The position numbers and the translations under genes were made by a program. The notes beneath the pieces are model-generated. The model was not told the DNA's origin and did not search any database. It saw nothing but the letters and a program-made list of their open reading frames with translations. Source: JACADW01 sp963747985 (GTDB taxonomy: Bacteria; Acidobacteriota; UBA6911). From it: DNA of 64,000 nucleotides. Positions 55,328 through 64,000 of the stretch are shown piece after piece (positions within the stretch are counted from its first letter, which is position 1; each line of letters begins with the position of its first letter). The DNA is taken from NCBI GenBank assembly GCA_963747985.1, contig CAVVHG010000009.1:248001-312000 (forward strand), read 5' to 3'.

Positions 55328-56266
55328 ATGCAGAGACGCGCATTCTTCGGAACTGTGTTTTCAGGCCTGGCTGCAGCCTCGGCGGCGACGCCTCAGAAGC
55401 CCCGGGCCGGGGATATTCCCATGCGGGCACTGGGAAAGACCGGCCAGAAGCTTACGTGCATCGGCATGGGCGGCGCTCGCTTCCATCTGCCCTCTTTCGA
55501 CGAAGGGGTCTCCCTGGTCCGGCGCGCCTACGATCTGGGCATCAACTACTTCGACATGGCGCGCAGCTACTGGGACGGACGCGCGGAAGAGGTATACGGG
55601 GCTGCGATCCCGCCGTTCCGCCGGAACATTTTCCTGACCACAAAGAGCGGGATGCGGACGCGCAAAGAGGCTGAAGCGGAGCTCGACCTGTCTCTCAAGA
55701 CGATGAAGACCGACTACGTCGACCTCTGGCAGATGCACGGCGTCAACGAGAAGGAGGACATCGACAGGATATTCGCTCCGGGTGGTGCGATCGAGGCATT
55801 CGAAGCCGCCCGGAAAGGCGGCAAGTGCCGGTTCATCGGCTTCACCGGCCACGCCGACCCGGAATACAACGTCGAGATGATGCGCCGCTATGGCAGCTTC
55901 GACACCGTGCTGATGCCGCTCCATGTAACCGACGCGATCTACCTGAGCTTTGAAAGGAACGCGTTGCCCGTGGCGGTGGAAAAGGGCCTGGGCATACTCG
56001 GCATGAAGATCTTCGGAAACGCTTTCCTTCTGCGCGGATTCAGCGTCCGGGACTGCCTGCGCTACACTCTCAGCCTGCCCGTTCATGCGGTGACGCTGGG
56101 GTTCAGCACCGTCGGGCAGCTCGAAGACGACGTCCGCGTCGCGCAGCAGTTCAAGCCGCTCTCCTCGGAAGAGGTGGAAGCCCTCCGGGCTCGGGCGCGA
56201 AGCGGCCGCTTCGATGTCCCCACCGGCCCCGGCCTGGAATACTGGAAGCGGAAACTCCCGGCCTGA
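55328..56266 (+). CDS. Aldo/keto reductase
   Basis: A 312-aa NADP-dependent oxidoreductase. The catalytic tetrad is visible as D76 and Y81 (NYFDMARSYWDG), K106 (FLTTKSGMR) and H137 (DLWQMHGVNE). The first 27 residues (MQRRAFFGTVFSGLAAASAA) resemble a Tat-type leader, common for acidobacterial members. The usual C-terminal Fe-S cluster motif of some relatives is not present. GGAAGGAG lies upstream of ATG 55328; the open frame to 55160 lacks similarity. Substrate unknown. Confidence 0.86.
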   Translation: MQRRAFFGTVFSGLAAASAATPQKPRAGDIPMRALGKTGQKLTCIGMGGARFHLPSFDEGVSLVRRAYDLGINYFDMARSYWDGRAEEVYGAAIPPFRRNIFLTTKSGMRTRKEAEAELDLSLKTMKTDYVDLWQMHGVNEKEDIDRIFAPGGAIEAFEAARKGGKCRFIGFTGHADPEYNVEMMRRYGSFDTVLMPLHVTDAIYLSFERNALPVAVEKGLGILGMKIFGNAFLLRGFSVRDCLRYTLSLPVHAVTLGFSTVGQLEDDVRVAQQFKPLSSEEVEALRARARSGRFDVPTGPGLEYWKRKLPA

Positions 56267-56270
56267 GATC

Positions 56271-56322
56271 ATGTGGGGCGGGTTTTCAACCCGCCCCGGC
56301 GGCTTGAAAAGCCGCCGCATAT
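56271..56322. repeat. REP-like double hairpin, copy C
   Basis: GGGGCGGGTTTTCAACCCGC followed by GGCGGCTTGAAAAGCCGCC. It is nearly identical to the copy at 40173 and begins a few bases after the aldo/keto reductase stop codon. Confidence 0.8.
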
Positions 56323-56348
56323 GGGCTCAGCGAGGGAGCAAAACCCGG

Positions 56349-56376
56349 AAAGGGCCGCTCCTGAGAACGGCCCTTT
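56349..56376. terminator. Possible bidirectional terminator hairpin
   Basis: AAAGGGCCG (56349-56357) pairs with CGGCCCTTT (56368-56376) between two convergent genes. The arms themselves give short A and T runs on both strands. Confidence 0.5.
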
Positions 56377-56475
56377 CGCCGGAGGGCAGCGAAGTGAACC
56401 CTGGCATGGATGCGCTTCGCTTCCTGAAGAGATCAGCCTGCCGCCGGGATGAGTAAGCCGGGGCAGGGAAGTTGC

Positions 56476-56928
56476 CTACGGGTTTTGGGTTCGCGCAACC
56501 CGTCTCTGCGCCACAATAATGGTCTCAGACCCGCGATTGTTTTGTGCCCTGAGCTCCCTCTCGACCTTGGTCGCTATGAGGCTCGCTCCTGAGGAAGGGC
56601 CCTCGACTTTGTTCAGGAAGTAACTGCCGGAGTACCGGGTGAAGTGAAGATGGCCATCAGCCATACGCTGGTATTCCCAGCCCGTGGGAATTGTGGAAAG
56701 CATGACCGCCAGGCTTCCGTCCTGCCTATAGACAGCCACCGCAGACGAAGAAGAAGAGCCGAACCCTATCGCGCGCATCTCGAAGACATAGTTGCCGGCC
56801 GGCAATTGTTCCTCGCCGGCGTAGAAGGCGAAAGGAACGTTCGCCCGGATTTTCGTGGTTGGACCGGCAAGCAGGCACGTAGCAGACAGAAGAAGTGCAG
56901 CAATCACGACTACCAATGTCTTTCTCAT
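56476..56928 (-). CDS. Small secreted protein, function unknown
   Basis: A 150-aa protein with a signal peptide (MRKTLVVVIAALLLSATCLLA). The mature part begins IRANVPFAFYAGEEQLPAGN, a strand pattern common to small beta-sandwich proteins of Acidobacteria, and continues VFEMRAIGFGSSSSSAVAVY with no cysteine or metal motif. GGAGGGTTCA precedes ATG 56928. It lies between the two Oar-like receptor genes. Confidence 0.75.
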   Translation of the reverse strand: MRKTLVVVIAALLLSATCLLAGPTTKIRANVPFAFYAGEEQLPAGNYVFEMRAIGFGSSSSSAVAVYRQDGSLAVMLSTIPTGWEYQRMADGHLHFTRYSGSYFLNKVEGPSSGASLIATKVERELRAQNNRGSETIIVAQRRVARTQNP

Positions 56929-57138
56929 TGAACCCTCCAGTTCATTTCCCGGCGTCCCCGTTCCCCGACCTCGGGGTGACGGTTTCGTCTCGTTTCGCCA
57001 AGTAAGACGCAAAACCAGGCATGGCGGTTGATGAGGATTCCCTGAGGGTTGGCTGAGGATGCGGTCGTGCCGACATCGCTTGGTATGACAGCGACTTACA
57101 GGGATGTCGGCGATCAGTGGGGATTCAGGCTGCGGGGA

Positions 57139-57169
57139 CAAAAAAGGCCGGCCCGAAGGCCGGCCTTTC
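57139..57169 (-). terminator. Intrinsic terminator of the second receptor gene
   Basis: On the minus strand AGGCCGGCC, loop TTCG, GGCCGGCCT is followed by a run of T (57140-57146). It begins about 20 bp after the receptor stop codon, the textbook form of a Rho-independent terminator. Confidence 0.85.
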
Positions 57170-57190
57170 CATACAGCGCTTAGCTGGCAA

Positions 57191-60100
57191 TTAGAAGTCG
57201 AAGCGCACTGCGAGCTGAGTAACCCTGGGTTGGTACGCGCTTGTCGACTTGCCGAACGAGGAACTCGTGCTCGAGTTGTAGGTTGGGAGGCCGAAATTCG
57301 GGTGATTGAACAGGTTGAAGAAGGAGCCCTGCAGCGAGATGGAAGAGGACTCGGTGATCCTGAACCTCTTTATGACGTTGAAGTCCACGTTCTGGTAGGC
57401 CGGGCCAGTCATGGTTCCACGTCCCTGGGGTGAGCTGCACCACAGGCCACCGTTGACCGAGGCCGGGCAGACATACCTTGCCCACTGGGTGCCATCAAAG
57501 TAGCCGTCAGCCGGGCTGGTGCCCTCTTTGAGGGAGTTTATTGGCCCGCCGGAGCCTGTGTATACGATGCGATCGCGGGCAAGGCCGTCCTTGTTGGCAT
57601 CATAGCTGCTGGAGCTGCTGTAGGGCGAAAATGGCACGCCGCTTTGCAGTGAGATGATAGTGTTGAGTTGCCATCCTCCGATCCAGCGGTTTTCCTTGGC
57701 CCACGGCAGTTCATAGCTGAAGGCGCCCACGAACCGACTCTGCATGTGGAAATCCGCCGGGCCGTAGTCCATGCGGAGGTTCATTGTATCGGTGATGCCG
57801 CCGCCTCGATAATTGAAGAGGTCGCTCAAGTTGTCGAGCGCCCTCGACCAGGTGTAGCTCGCATTGAATCCCAGCCCGCCGGCAAAGTTCTTCCGCACGG
57901 TCGCCTGCGCGGCATGATAGTTGGACGAAAAGCCGTTGTTTCGGTAATTATCCGCACCGATGTTTGTATTGATGCGGGTAGTGTTGTATCCCTTCGCCAC
58001 CCGGCCATTGAAAGTATTAATATCGAAATAGCCGATCAGCTTGTGCCCCAGCGTTCCGACGTACTCCAGCTCCAGCGCTGTGCCCTTGTGAAACTCCCAC
58101 TGGATACCGGCGTGGAACTGTTCGTAATAAGGAGTGACCATGTTCTGGTCCATGTGACGCGGGTTCGGCTTGGGAGCGAGGCCGCCGCTCGCAAAAGCAG
58201 CCGTGGACGTGAACGGGACCGTGTACAGCCCCGGAGTCGCGATCGCCCCGACCGGAACTCCGTTAGCAAGCGCACTGATCTGATTGTCCGAGAAATACGG
58301 CGGATTGAAGCGGATGTTCTCGAACACATTGTTGTAGATGCGGTCGAACATGATACCCGCACCTGCCGCGCAGGATCAGCTTCTGGTTACCGAGCAAGTC
58401 ATAGGCAAAGCCCAGGCGCGGCCCGAAGTTGTTGGTGTCCTTGTTCCAGATCTCGTTGTTTCGCACCTGGAACGTCCCCGAGGCCACCGAGGCGTAGAAG
58501 GGATTGTTCGCCGGCAAGAACGGATTGTTGGAGGTGGTCTTTACGGGTGTCACCGGCGTGCCGAAGTAAAAGTTCGAGTCGATATTGGGCTTGTAGTTAT
58601 GGGGCGGCCCGAAGTACTCCCAGCGCATGCCCCAGTTGATCGTCAACCGCTGGCTGACGCGCCAGTCATCCTGGAAATATGCGGCCAACTCATTGGCGCG
58701 GAACCCGCGATAGACTTCGGGGAGCCCTCCGGTGGCCGGATTTACGGCGGCAGCCGAGTATCCAACAGAGCCGTTTTGCAGCTCACCAAGGATGGCTAGG
58801 TCGGCCTCGTCTGTGAAGGCAAGGTCGGTGACGAGGTCTTCAACGCCGTAAGGATAGAAGGTTCCATAGGTGTCGTTGTAAAAGCTGGAGGCGTTGACTG
58901 TGCGGCGGTACTCCGCCCCCGCCTTGAAGCTGTGCTTGCCGTGTATGAACGAGACGTGGTTCTGAACCTGATACTGAGTCTCAGTGAAGAACTGCGGCAG
59001 GCCCGCGTACATCCCGAATCCGACGGTCATCGGGTCATAGTACGTGAGAATCATCGGTATCCCAATGGCTTCCGGCGATGGCGGGTAATCCGATCTGTGC
59101 CGCAAGTAGCTCGCCTTGAGGGTATTCGTCACAGTCGGATTGAAGATGTGGTTCCAGGTCACGCCCCAATTCTGGCCGCGTCCGTCATTAGTAGAGGACG
59201 GGCCGATCGTGTTGCCACCACCCTGGTACGGGTCGCCTGAATTTGCCGTCTGGTTCAGGTAGAGTCCGGAGAGCATGTCTTTGTTGCCAAGCTGGTAGTC
59301 AACCTTTGCGGTAATGCGGTAATCGTTCAGGTGGAAGGGGTCAGAGACGTAAACGTCTCCGTACACCGGAACGGGATATGTCAGGCCTCCGGTGTAAAAA
59401 CCCTGGCCGGTATTGTCCAGCCCGCTAGTTGCAAGCGGAAAGTTCTGGGTCGAGGCAAGGTTTGAAAAGATCGGTGCCAGCGTTGCCGACTGCGAGAACT
59501 TGCCGGGACAGGGAGCTCCGAGGTTTTGCATGCAAACGCCATCCGGACTGCTTTCCGCCCACTGCTGCAGCCCGCCGGTCTTCACAAAATCCAGATACTG
59601 CTGGGTGGTCCCGGTGGCGTGCAGAGCACTAGCCTGACGCATCCTCTGCCATTCCATCGATAGAAGAAAAAGGCCTTGTCCTTTATTATCGGACCGCCTA
59701 TCGAACCGCCGAACTGGTTCCGCACCAGGCTGTCTTTGATCCCGTTTGCATTGGAGAAGAAATCGTTGGCCGCGAGAGCCTGTACGCGGTTATATTCGAA
59801 CAGGGATCCGTGCAACTGGTTGGTGCCGGATTTCAGCACCGTATCGGTGACGAATCCGCCCGCCTTGCCGTACTCGGCGGCAAAGCTGTTGGTGATGACG
59901 CGGTACTCACCGATCGCATCAGGCGAGATGATGTTGCCGCGCCGCCGGGGCCACCGGGCAGAGCTGGCCACGACCGCCCTGGCCCTGCTCGTTGTTGTCC
60001 GATTCCTTCGACGAGGTAGTTGCCGGCGCCGCCGCGCGCGCCGTTTACGGCCGCGCCGCGCGTGCTGCCCGCCATGGGCGTCAGGCACTGCGCCCGCCAC

Positions 60101-60587
60101 CAGGTTCTATAAAAGTGTTCTGGTTGCGGACTTCCAGGGGGAAGTTCTGCCAGACGTTGCGGTCCACCAGGGTGGAGACGGCCGACTCCGAGGACTGCAC
60201 AAGCTCGGCGCCGGAGGTAACAGTGACCACCTCCGCCGGTGCTCCCACCTCCAGCTTGATGTTGGTGGTGACGGTGGTGCCCACGCTGAGCACGATGCCT
60301 TCGACCTTTGCCGCTTTGAATCCCGGCTGTTGCACCGTAAGGGTGTATGTCCCCACGATCGGAAGGGAGACGAACCGATAAACGCCCGCCGAGGAGGTCA
60401 GAGTCTGGCGGGCAATACCCGTAGCTGAGTTCACCAGTTCCACCTGGACTCCGGGCACGACCGCACCGGTCGCGTCAGCCACAAGCCCCGTCAGCTCGCC
60501 GGTGCCGGCCTGAGCCCAGGCGTCGATGCTGCAGGAAAGAGATGCGAAGGCAAATGCCAGCGCAATCAACGTCGTTTTCAGTCTCAT
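57191..60587 (-). pseudogene. Second Oar-like TonB-dependent receptor, broken by multiple one-base indels
   Basis: It is a close paralogue of the receptor at 51638-55039, starting at ATG 60587 after AGGAGCGAAT and ending SQ-type in TQLAVRFDF. Reading it needs at least seven single-base corrections: extra bases near 60103, 60075, 60000 and 58369, and missing bases near 59960, 59945 and 59662. Their net of +1 agrees with the length of 3397 nt. Apart from these, every segment aligns in order with the intact paralogue (FIEL/VAGAVPDA, NGARGGAGNYLVEG, ISPDAIGEYRVITNSF, GTTQQYLDF, FENIRFNPPYFSD). It may be a decayed gene or a region of bad consensus caused by the paralogue. Confidence 0.8.
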
Positions 60588-61009
60588 ATTCGCTCCTTGA
60601 GAATACCCATTGGCGAAATTCTGCAGTCCTGCTCGGATGCGGCACCGCGGAGCGGGAGAGTCGGCTCGATTTGTATTTCGATGCTCGAAGCCATACCCGG
60701 GTCGCGGCGTCTTTGCATGCACTGCCACACAATAGTCGAAACCGATGCAATCACTGTGCCAGCGAAGCCGTCAAGGAGGTTTAGGCTATCATATTGAAAT
60801 GGATGGACTAACACAACCGCGGAAGCGATGATTGAGGCACGTTCGTCCAAAAGATTGAATTCGTGCATAAAATTGAAGCCTCCCATATGGATCTTTGGAG
60901 GAACCGGAATTCCCGGACCACGGCATCCTGGCGTTGCGCACGAGGCAGCGAGCTTGAGGTTGCACCGGGAATATCGAGCGAGTCATACTCATTCTGACAG
61001 AGGTGCAAA
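60588..61009. other. Intergenic region
   Basis: 422 bp between the divergent receptor and GH16 genes. I found no gene or RNA. It is less GC-rich around 60780-60900 and may carry promoters for both. Confidence 0.5.
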
Positions 61010-61870
61010 ATGATATTCGGTCTTTCCACAGGAACAGTGTGCCTGTTTGCTCTCCTCTCTTCAGGTGCGATCCCAAGAGGCAGCCCCTCAGTGCAGGATC
61101 CATACGCATCCGGCGGCTACAAACTGATCTGGGCGGACGAGTTCAACCGCGACGGCCGCCCCGACCCCGCGAGATGGGCTTACGAACGAGGCTTCGTCCG
61201 CAACGCGGAATATCAGTGGTATCAGCCGGAAAACGCCTGGTGCGAGAAGGGTTTGCTGATCATCGAAGCCCGGCGTGAAAAGAAGGCGAATTCCACCAAC
61301 ACCCAGGCAGCAGCGGGTGGAAAAGAAAAGCCTCCACACGCGGACTATACATCGGCCAGCGTGACTACGCGAGGCCTCCACAGCTGGCAGTACGGACGCT
61401 TCGTGATGAGAGGGCGTATCGACACCCGCCCGGGCCTCTGGCCTGCTTTCTGGACCGTTGGTGCAGGAGGCCGCTGGCCTGCCAGCGGCGAGATCGACAT
61501 CATGGAGTACTACCGCGGTATGCTTCTGGCCAACGTAGCCTGGGCCAGCGGGAATGATCGCGAAGCGGCATGGGACGACTCGAGGAAACCGATCACCGAA
61601 TTCAACGATCCCGACTGGTCCAGTAAGTTCCACGTGTGGCGAATGGATTGGGACAGCGACACCATAAAGCTGTTCGTTGACGACCAGCTCCTCAACGAAG
61701 TCGATCTGACCAGGACATTCAACAAAGATGCGGAGGGAAAGAATCCCCTGCGGCAACCCCATTACATCATCCTCAACCTGGCGATTGGCGGGACTTCCGG
61801 TGGAGACCCTTCGAAGACCGAATTCCCCGCGAGGTACGAGGTCGATTATGTGCGGATCTACCAGAAGTAG
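61010..61870 (+). CDS. Secreted GH16 glycoside hydrolase (beta-glucanase/laminarinase-like)
   Basis: A 286-aa enzyme with a signal-like N-terminus (MIFGLSTGTVCLFALLSSGA). The GH16 catalytic signature is GEIDIMEYY, giving nucleophile E161, D163 and acid/base E166. Also typical are KLIWADEFNRDGRPDPARW, GRFVMRGRIDTRPGLWPAFW and YIILNLAIGG, with a closing YEVDYVRIYQK. It should cleave beta-1,3 or beta-1,3-1,4 glucans outside the cytoplasm. GAGGTG stands four to five bases before the ATG. Confidence 0.92.
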   Translation: MIFGLSTGTVCLFALLSSGAIPRGSPSVQDPYASGGYKLIWADEFNRDGRPDPARWAYERGFVRNAEYQWYQPENAWCEKGLLIIEARREKKANSTNTQAAAGGKEKPPHADYTSASVTTRGLHSWQYGRFVMRGRIDTRPGLWPAFWTVGAGGRWPASGEIDIMEYYRGMLLANVAWASGNDREAAWDDSRKPITEFNDPDWSSKFHVWRMDWDSDTIKLFVDDQLLNEVDLTRTFNKDAEGKNPLRQPHYIILNLAIGGTSGGDPSKTEFPARYEVDYVRIYQK

Positions 61871-61970
61871 GCACGGGCGGCCGTCCTCCTCGGCAGCAGC
61901 ATGGGTTGGCCCTGTCCGTTCGGTCGGGCGCATTTTGGCGAAGCGCGCCCACTCGTTCCAGGGATTTTTG

Positions 61971-62981
61971 ATGTATGCACTGGTTCAGGCCGGCTTGCTC
62001 CTGGCGACATTCGCGGGCTCATCAGCCCAAGTCGATGGGCAGGCGCAGGGTGCGACCACTCCGCTGCTGCGCACGGTCGCGGACATCCAGCTACCAGGAG
62101 CGCCGGTACGCTTTGATTACCAGAGTCTCGACCGTGAGAGCGGGCGACTGTACATCGCGCACATGAACGCCGATCAGCTCGTCGTCTTCGATACCGGGAC
62201 GAGGCAGGTCCTCGCCAATCTCGATGGCTTCAGGCGTGTCCACGGTGTCCTCGCGGTTCCGGAACTGGGACGGGTGTACGCGTCCGCCACCGGTGACCAT
62301 CAGGCTGCCGTCGTGGATATGAAGACACTTCGAACCATCGCGAGGATAGGCCCCATCGACTACCCTGACGGCCTGGCTTACGCTCCGGGATCTCAACGCG
62401 TCTTCGTTTCGGACGAACACGGCAACGCGGACGTCGTCATCGATGCCAGGACCGACAAACTTGTTGCCAGAATTCCGCTCGGAGGCGGGGCTGGCAATAC
62501 CGTCTACGATCCCGGCTCCCGGCGGATTTTCGTGGCTGTTCACGAAACCAACGAGTTGGTCGGAATCGATCCGGCGACAGCCCGCATCGTCGGGCGCTAT
62601 CCCACGACGGGCGTGAAACAGCCGCACGGGATTGCTCTCGATCCGGACCACCGGCTTGCATTTGTTGCGGGAGAAGGGAACAGCACCCTCGCCGAGATTG
62701 ACCTGGTCACGATGAAGGCCCTGGCTCTGCACCCGGTCGGAGCGGATCCCGATGTTCTTGCGTTCGACGCAGGATCAGGACGACTCTACGTTGCCTCCGA
62801 ATCCGGGACAGTGTGCGTCTTTCGAGAACGTGAGGGGAAACTCGTTTCAGAGGGCAGTATCTTCATGCCCCACGCGCATTCGGTGTGCGTTGATCCGAAG
62901 ACCCATCTTGTCTACTTCCCGCTGGAGAACATAGGCGGCCGGCCGCTGCTGAGGATAATGACGCCGATCTCCGAGAACTGA
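61971..62981 (+). CDS. Secreted YVTN/YncE-type beta-propeller protein
   Basis: A 336-aa protein with an N-terminal hydrophobic stretch (YALVQAGLLLATFAGSSAQ) and about seven propeller repeats, visible as RLYIAHMNADQLVVFDTG, RVYASATGDHQAAVVDMK, RVFVSDEHGNADVVIDAR, RIFVAVHETNELVGIDPA, LAFVAGEGNSTLAEIDLV and RLYVASESGTVCVFRE. Such proteins bind or sense periplasmic ligands; role unknown. The start at ATG 61971 is chosen for the signal peptide, with AGGGA nine bases upstream. Confidence 0.85.
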   Translation: MYALVQAGLLLATFAGSSAQVDGQAQGATTPLLRTVADIQLPGAPVRFDYQSLDRESGRLYIAHMNADQLVVFDTGTRQVLANLDGFRRVHGVLAVPELGRVYASATGDHQAAVVDMKTLRTIARIGPIDYPDGLAYAPGSQRVFVSDEHGNADVVIDARTDKLVARIPLGGGAGNTVYDPGSRRIFVAVHETNELVGIDPATARIVGRYPTTGVKQPHGIALDPDHRLAFVAGEGNSTLAEIDLVTMKALALHPVGADPDVLAFDAGSGRLYVASESGTVCVFREREGKLVSEGSIFMPHAHSVCVDPKTHLVYFPLENIGGRPLLRIMTPISEN

Positions 62982-63277
62982 GGGAATCCCGGCACCGCTA
63001 CCCCATCCGCGCGCCATCCGTGTGCGTACGCTCTTCCCGCCGAACTGGTGGAAACTTGGTCCTGGGCGTAAGGGACGCGGCAGGCCGGGTCCGACACGAG
63101 CTTGGGAGGCTCGGCCGGCTGGTTTGCGTTCAGGTCCAAGTCCAGGTTCCCAATGTTCTCCAAAAACAGTGTGATGGTAGAATTCTCCCATACAAAGCAA
63201 CGGGACACCGGATGGGTCCCTCTTAAAGATAGAGAATTAGTGGAAAGGGGCGAGATTGTGAAGAACCTGACGACGGG

Positions 63278-63628
63278 ATGTTTTCTCTTGTTATGGTAGT
63301 TGCGGTTGCGAGCCACTACGGTCGAGCTCAATCCACCGCCGCAGCGCAAACGACAAAAGAAGTTCAGATGACTGCCAAGAAGTACGAGTTCTCGCCGAGT
63401 ACGGTTGAAGTGCCGGCGGGCACGAAGATTATCTTCAAGATCAAGGCGCTCGACCGCGAACATGGCTTCGAGATCGAGAACGTGAAGGACAGCTGCGTGA
63501 AGATCAAGAAGGGAGAAACCGCGACCGTCGAATATCTGGCAGAAAAGCCGGGAACGGTTGAGTTCAGGTGCTGTTCATACTGTGGCTTCGGTCACGGCAA
63601 GATGAAAGGGAAGATTGTGATTCAGTGA
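63278..63628 (+). CDS. Small cupredoxin with CuA-type ligand motif
   Basis: A 116-aa exported protein. The fold pattern is YEFSPSTVEVPAGTKIIFKI, then H62 in DREHGFEIENV, and CCSYCGFGHGKM with C98, C102, H106 and M109 spaced C-x3-C-x3-H-x2-M. That is the CuA motif of cytochrome oxidase subunit II and N2O reductase. Start is uncertain. A GTG at 63258 preceded by AAGGGGCGAG reads MKNLTTGCFLLLW in another frame and then stops; a one-base slip near 63290 would join that leader to the VVAVASHYGRA signal-like stretch. The present ATG has no good ribosome-binding site. The next gene encodes a membrane protein. Confidence 0.75.
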   Translation: MFSLVMVVAVASHYGRAQSTAAAQTTKEVQMTAKKYEFSPSTVEVPAGTKIIFKIKALDREHGFEIENVKDSCVKIKKGETATVEYLAEKPGTVEFRCCSYCGFGHGKMKGKIVIQ

Positions 63629-63656
63629 CCGCTGCCTTTTTGACGGGAGAAGGAAC

Positions 63657-64000
63657 TTGTGGATATCAGCCCTCTGGGGGCCCGACGTCACAGCCTTGAT
63701 CGAACTGGCGATGGGATTGGCCCTGGGGTTGGGAGCGATTCTCGCCCGGATGGGACGCTATCGAGCCCATGCATGGTGTCAGGCGGCAGTCGTCCTGCTT
63801 AACCTTGGCGTAGTCACAACCTGCATGGTGCCTGTTTTCCATCGCCAGGTGGCGGTCGCACTGTCTGCCGGTTCGCTGAGCACACACTACCTCCTGGCTG
63901 CCGTCCATGGAGCAGTGGGGGCCATGGCGGAGTTGTTCGCGGTCTACGTCCTGCTGGTGGCGGGAACGAGCCTCGTACCGCATCGGCTCCGATTTGCAGC
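63657..64000 (+). CDS. Polytopic membrane protein, 3' partial (possibly DUF420-like)
   Basis: An open frame runs from TTG 63657 (GGGAGAAGGAAC just upstream) to the window end, 114 codons. It reads MWISALWGPDVTALIELAMG, then YRAHAWCQAAVVLLNLGVVT and VHGAVGAMAELFAVYVLLVA, giving three or four membrane helices with His residues at helix ends. This recalls DUF420 proteins linked to haem-copper oxidases, but that match is tentative. It starts 29 bp after the CuA-motif cupredoxin, probably cotranscribed. An ATG at 63714 is an alternative start. Confidence 0.6.
   Translation, partial: MWISALWGPDVTALIELAMGLALGLGAILARMGRYRAHAWCQAAVVLLNLGVVTTCMVPVFHRQVAVALSAGSLSTHYLLAAVHGAVGAMAELFAVYVLLVAGTSLVPHRLRFA

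Noticed and set aside
1..64000. tRNA, rRNA and riboswitch genes
   Set aside because: No cloverleaf, conserved rRNA stretch or known riboswitch core was recognised by eye; a covariance-model scan could still find a small RNA.

Overview
The window reads as GC-rich chromosomal DNA of a heterotrophic Gram-negative bacterium, most likely an Acidobacteriota (possibly metagenome-derived). The evidence is two Oar-like TonB-dependent receptors with N-terminal carboxypeptidase-regulatory domains, a Ser/Thr kinase with a TPR tail, a DUF4136 protein, LolA-like and ThuA proteins, a tricorn-type protease and several secreted glycosidase-like proteins. The class cannot be fixed from sequence alone. No rRNA, tRNA or CRISPR array was seen.

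Layout. 0-3.1 kb: a glycyl-radical activase (5' end cut off) and its enzyme, which matches trans-4-hydroxy-L-proline dehydratase at every active-site position I could check. 3.1-8.2 kb: an inverted-repeat-rich spacer, an MFS transporter preceded by a frameshifted gene, an HGSNAT-like membrane protein and a Tat-exported TIM-barrel protein. 8.2-18.7 kb: a 401-bp MITE-like element, an HDOD protein, two divergent PLP enzymes, the kinase, ThuA, a ferritin-like protein and small envelope proteins. 18.7-22.4 kb: a start/stop-overlapping pair, a polytopic spermidine-synthase-like protein and a periplasmic protein. 22.6-26.5 kb: a PaoABC-like molybdenum hydroxylase operon. 26.6-29.5 kb: the second MITE copy, then ilvC and an M29 aminopeptidase. 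29.8-43.6 kb: a W/Y/G-rich envelope protein, an exported FkbM methyltransferase, two glycosidase-like proteins, an OmpA-family protein and a tricorn-like protease. 43.9-51.5 kb: a membrane protein, an SPFH protein and an 1872-residue multidomain enzyme. 51.6-60.6 kb: an intact Oar-like receptor and a second one broken by at least seven one-base indels. 61.0-64 kb: GH16, a YVTN propeller, a CuA-motif cupredoxin and a truncated membrane protein.

The genes fit a life on polymers and peptides: outer-membrane receptors, secreted glycosidases, proteases and amino-acid enzymes, with an anaerobic or microaerobic side shown by the oxygen-sensitive glycyl-radical enzyme. Two items stand out. One is the 1872-aa protein, which appears to join a degenerate aminotransferase-like region, a catalytic-looking aminotransferase and a PEP-carboxylase-like region; PEP to oxaloacetate to aspartate in one chain is a testable hypothesis. 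The other is a non-autonomous mobile element, present twice in opposite orientation, with 16-bp terminal inverted repeats and perfect but different 10-bp target duplications.
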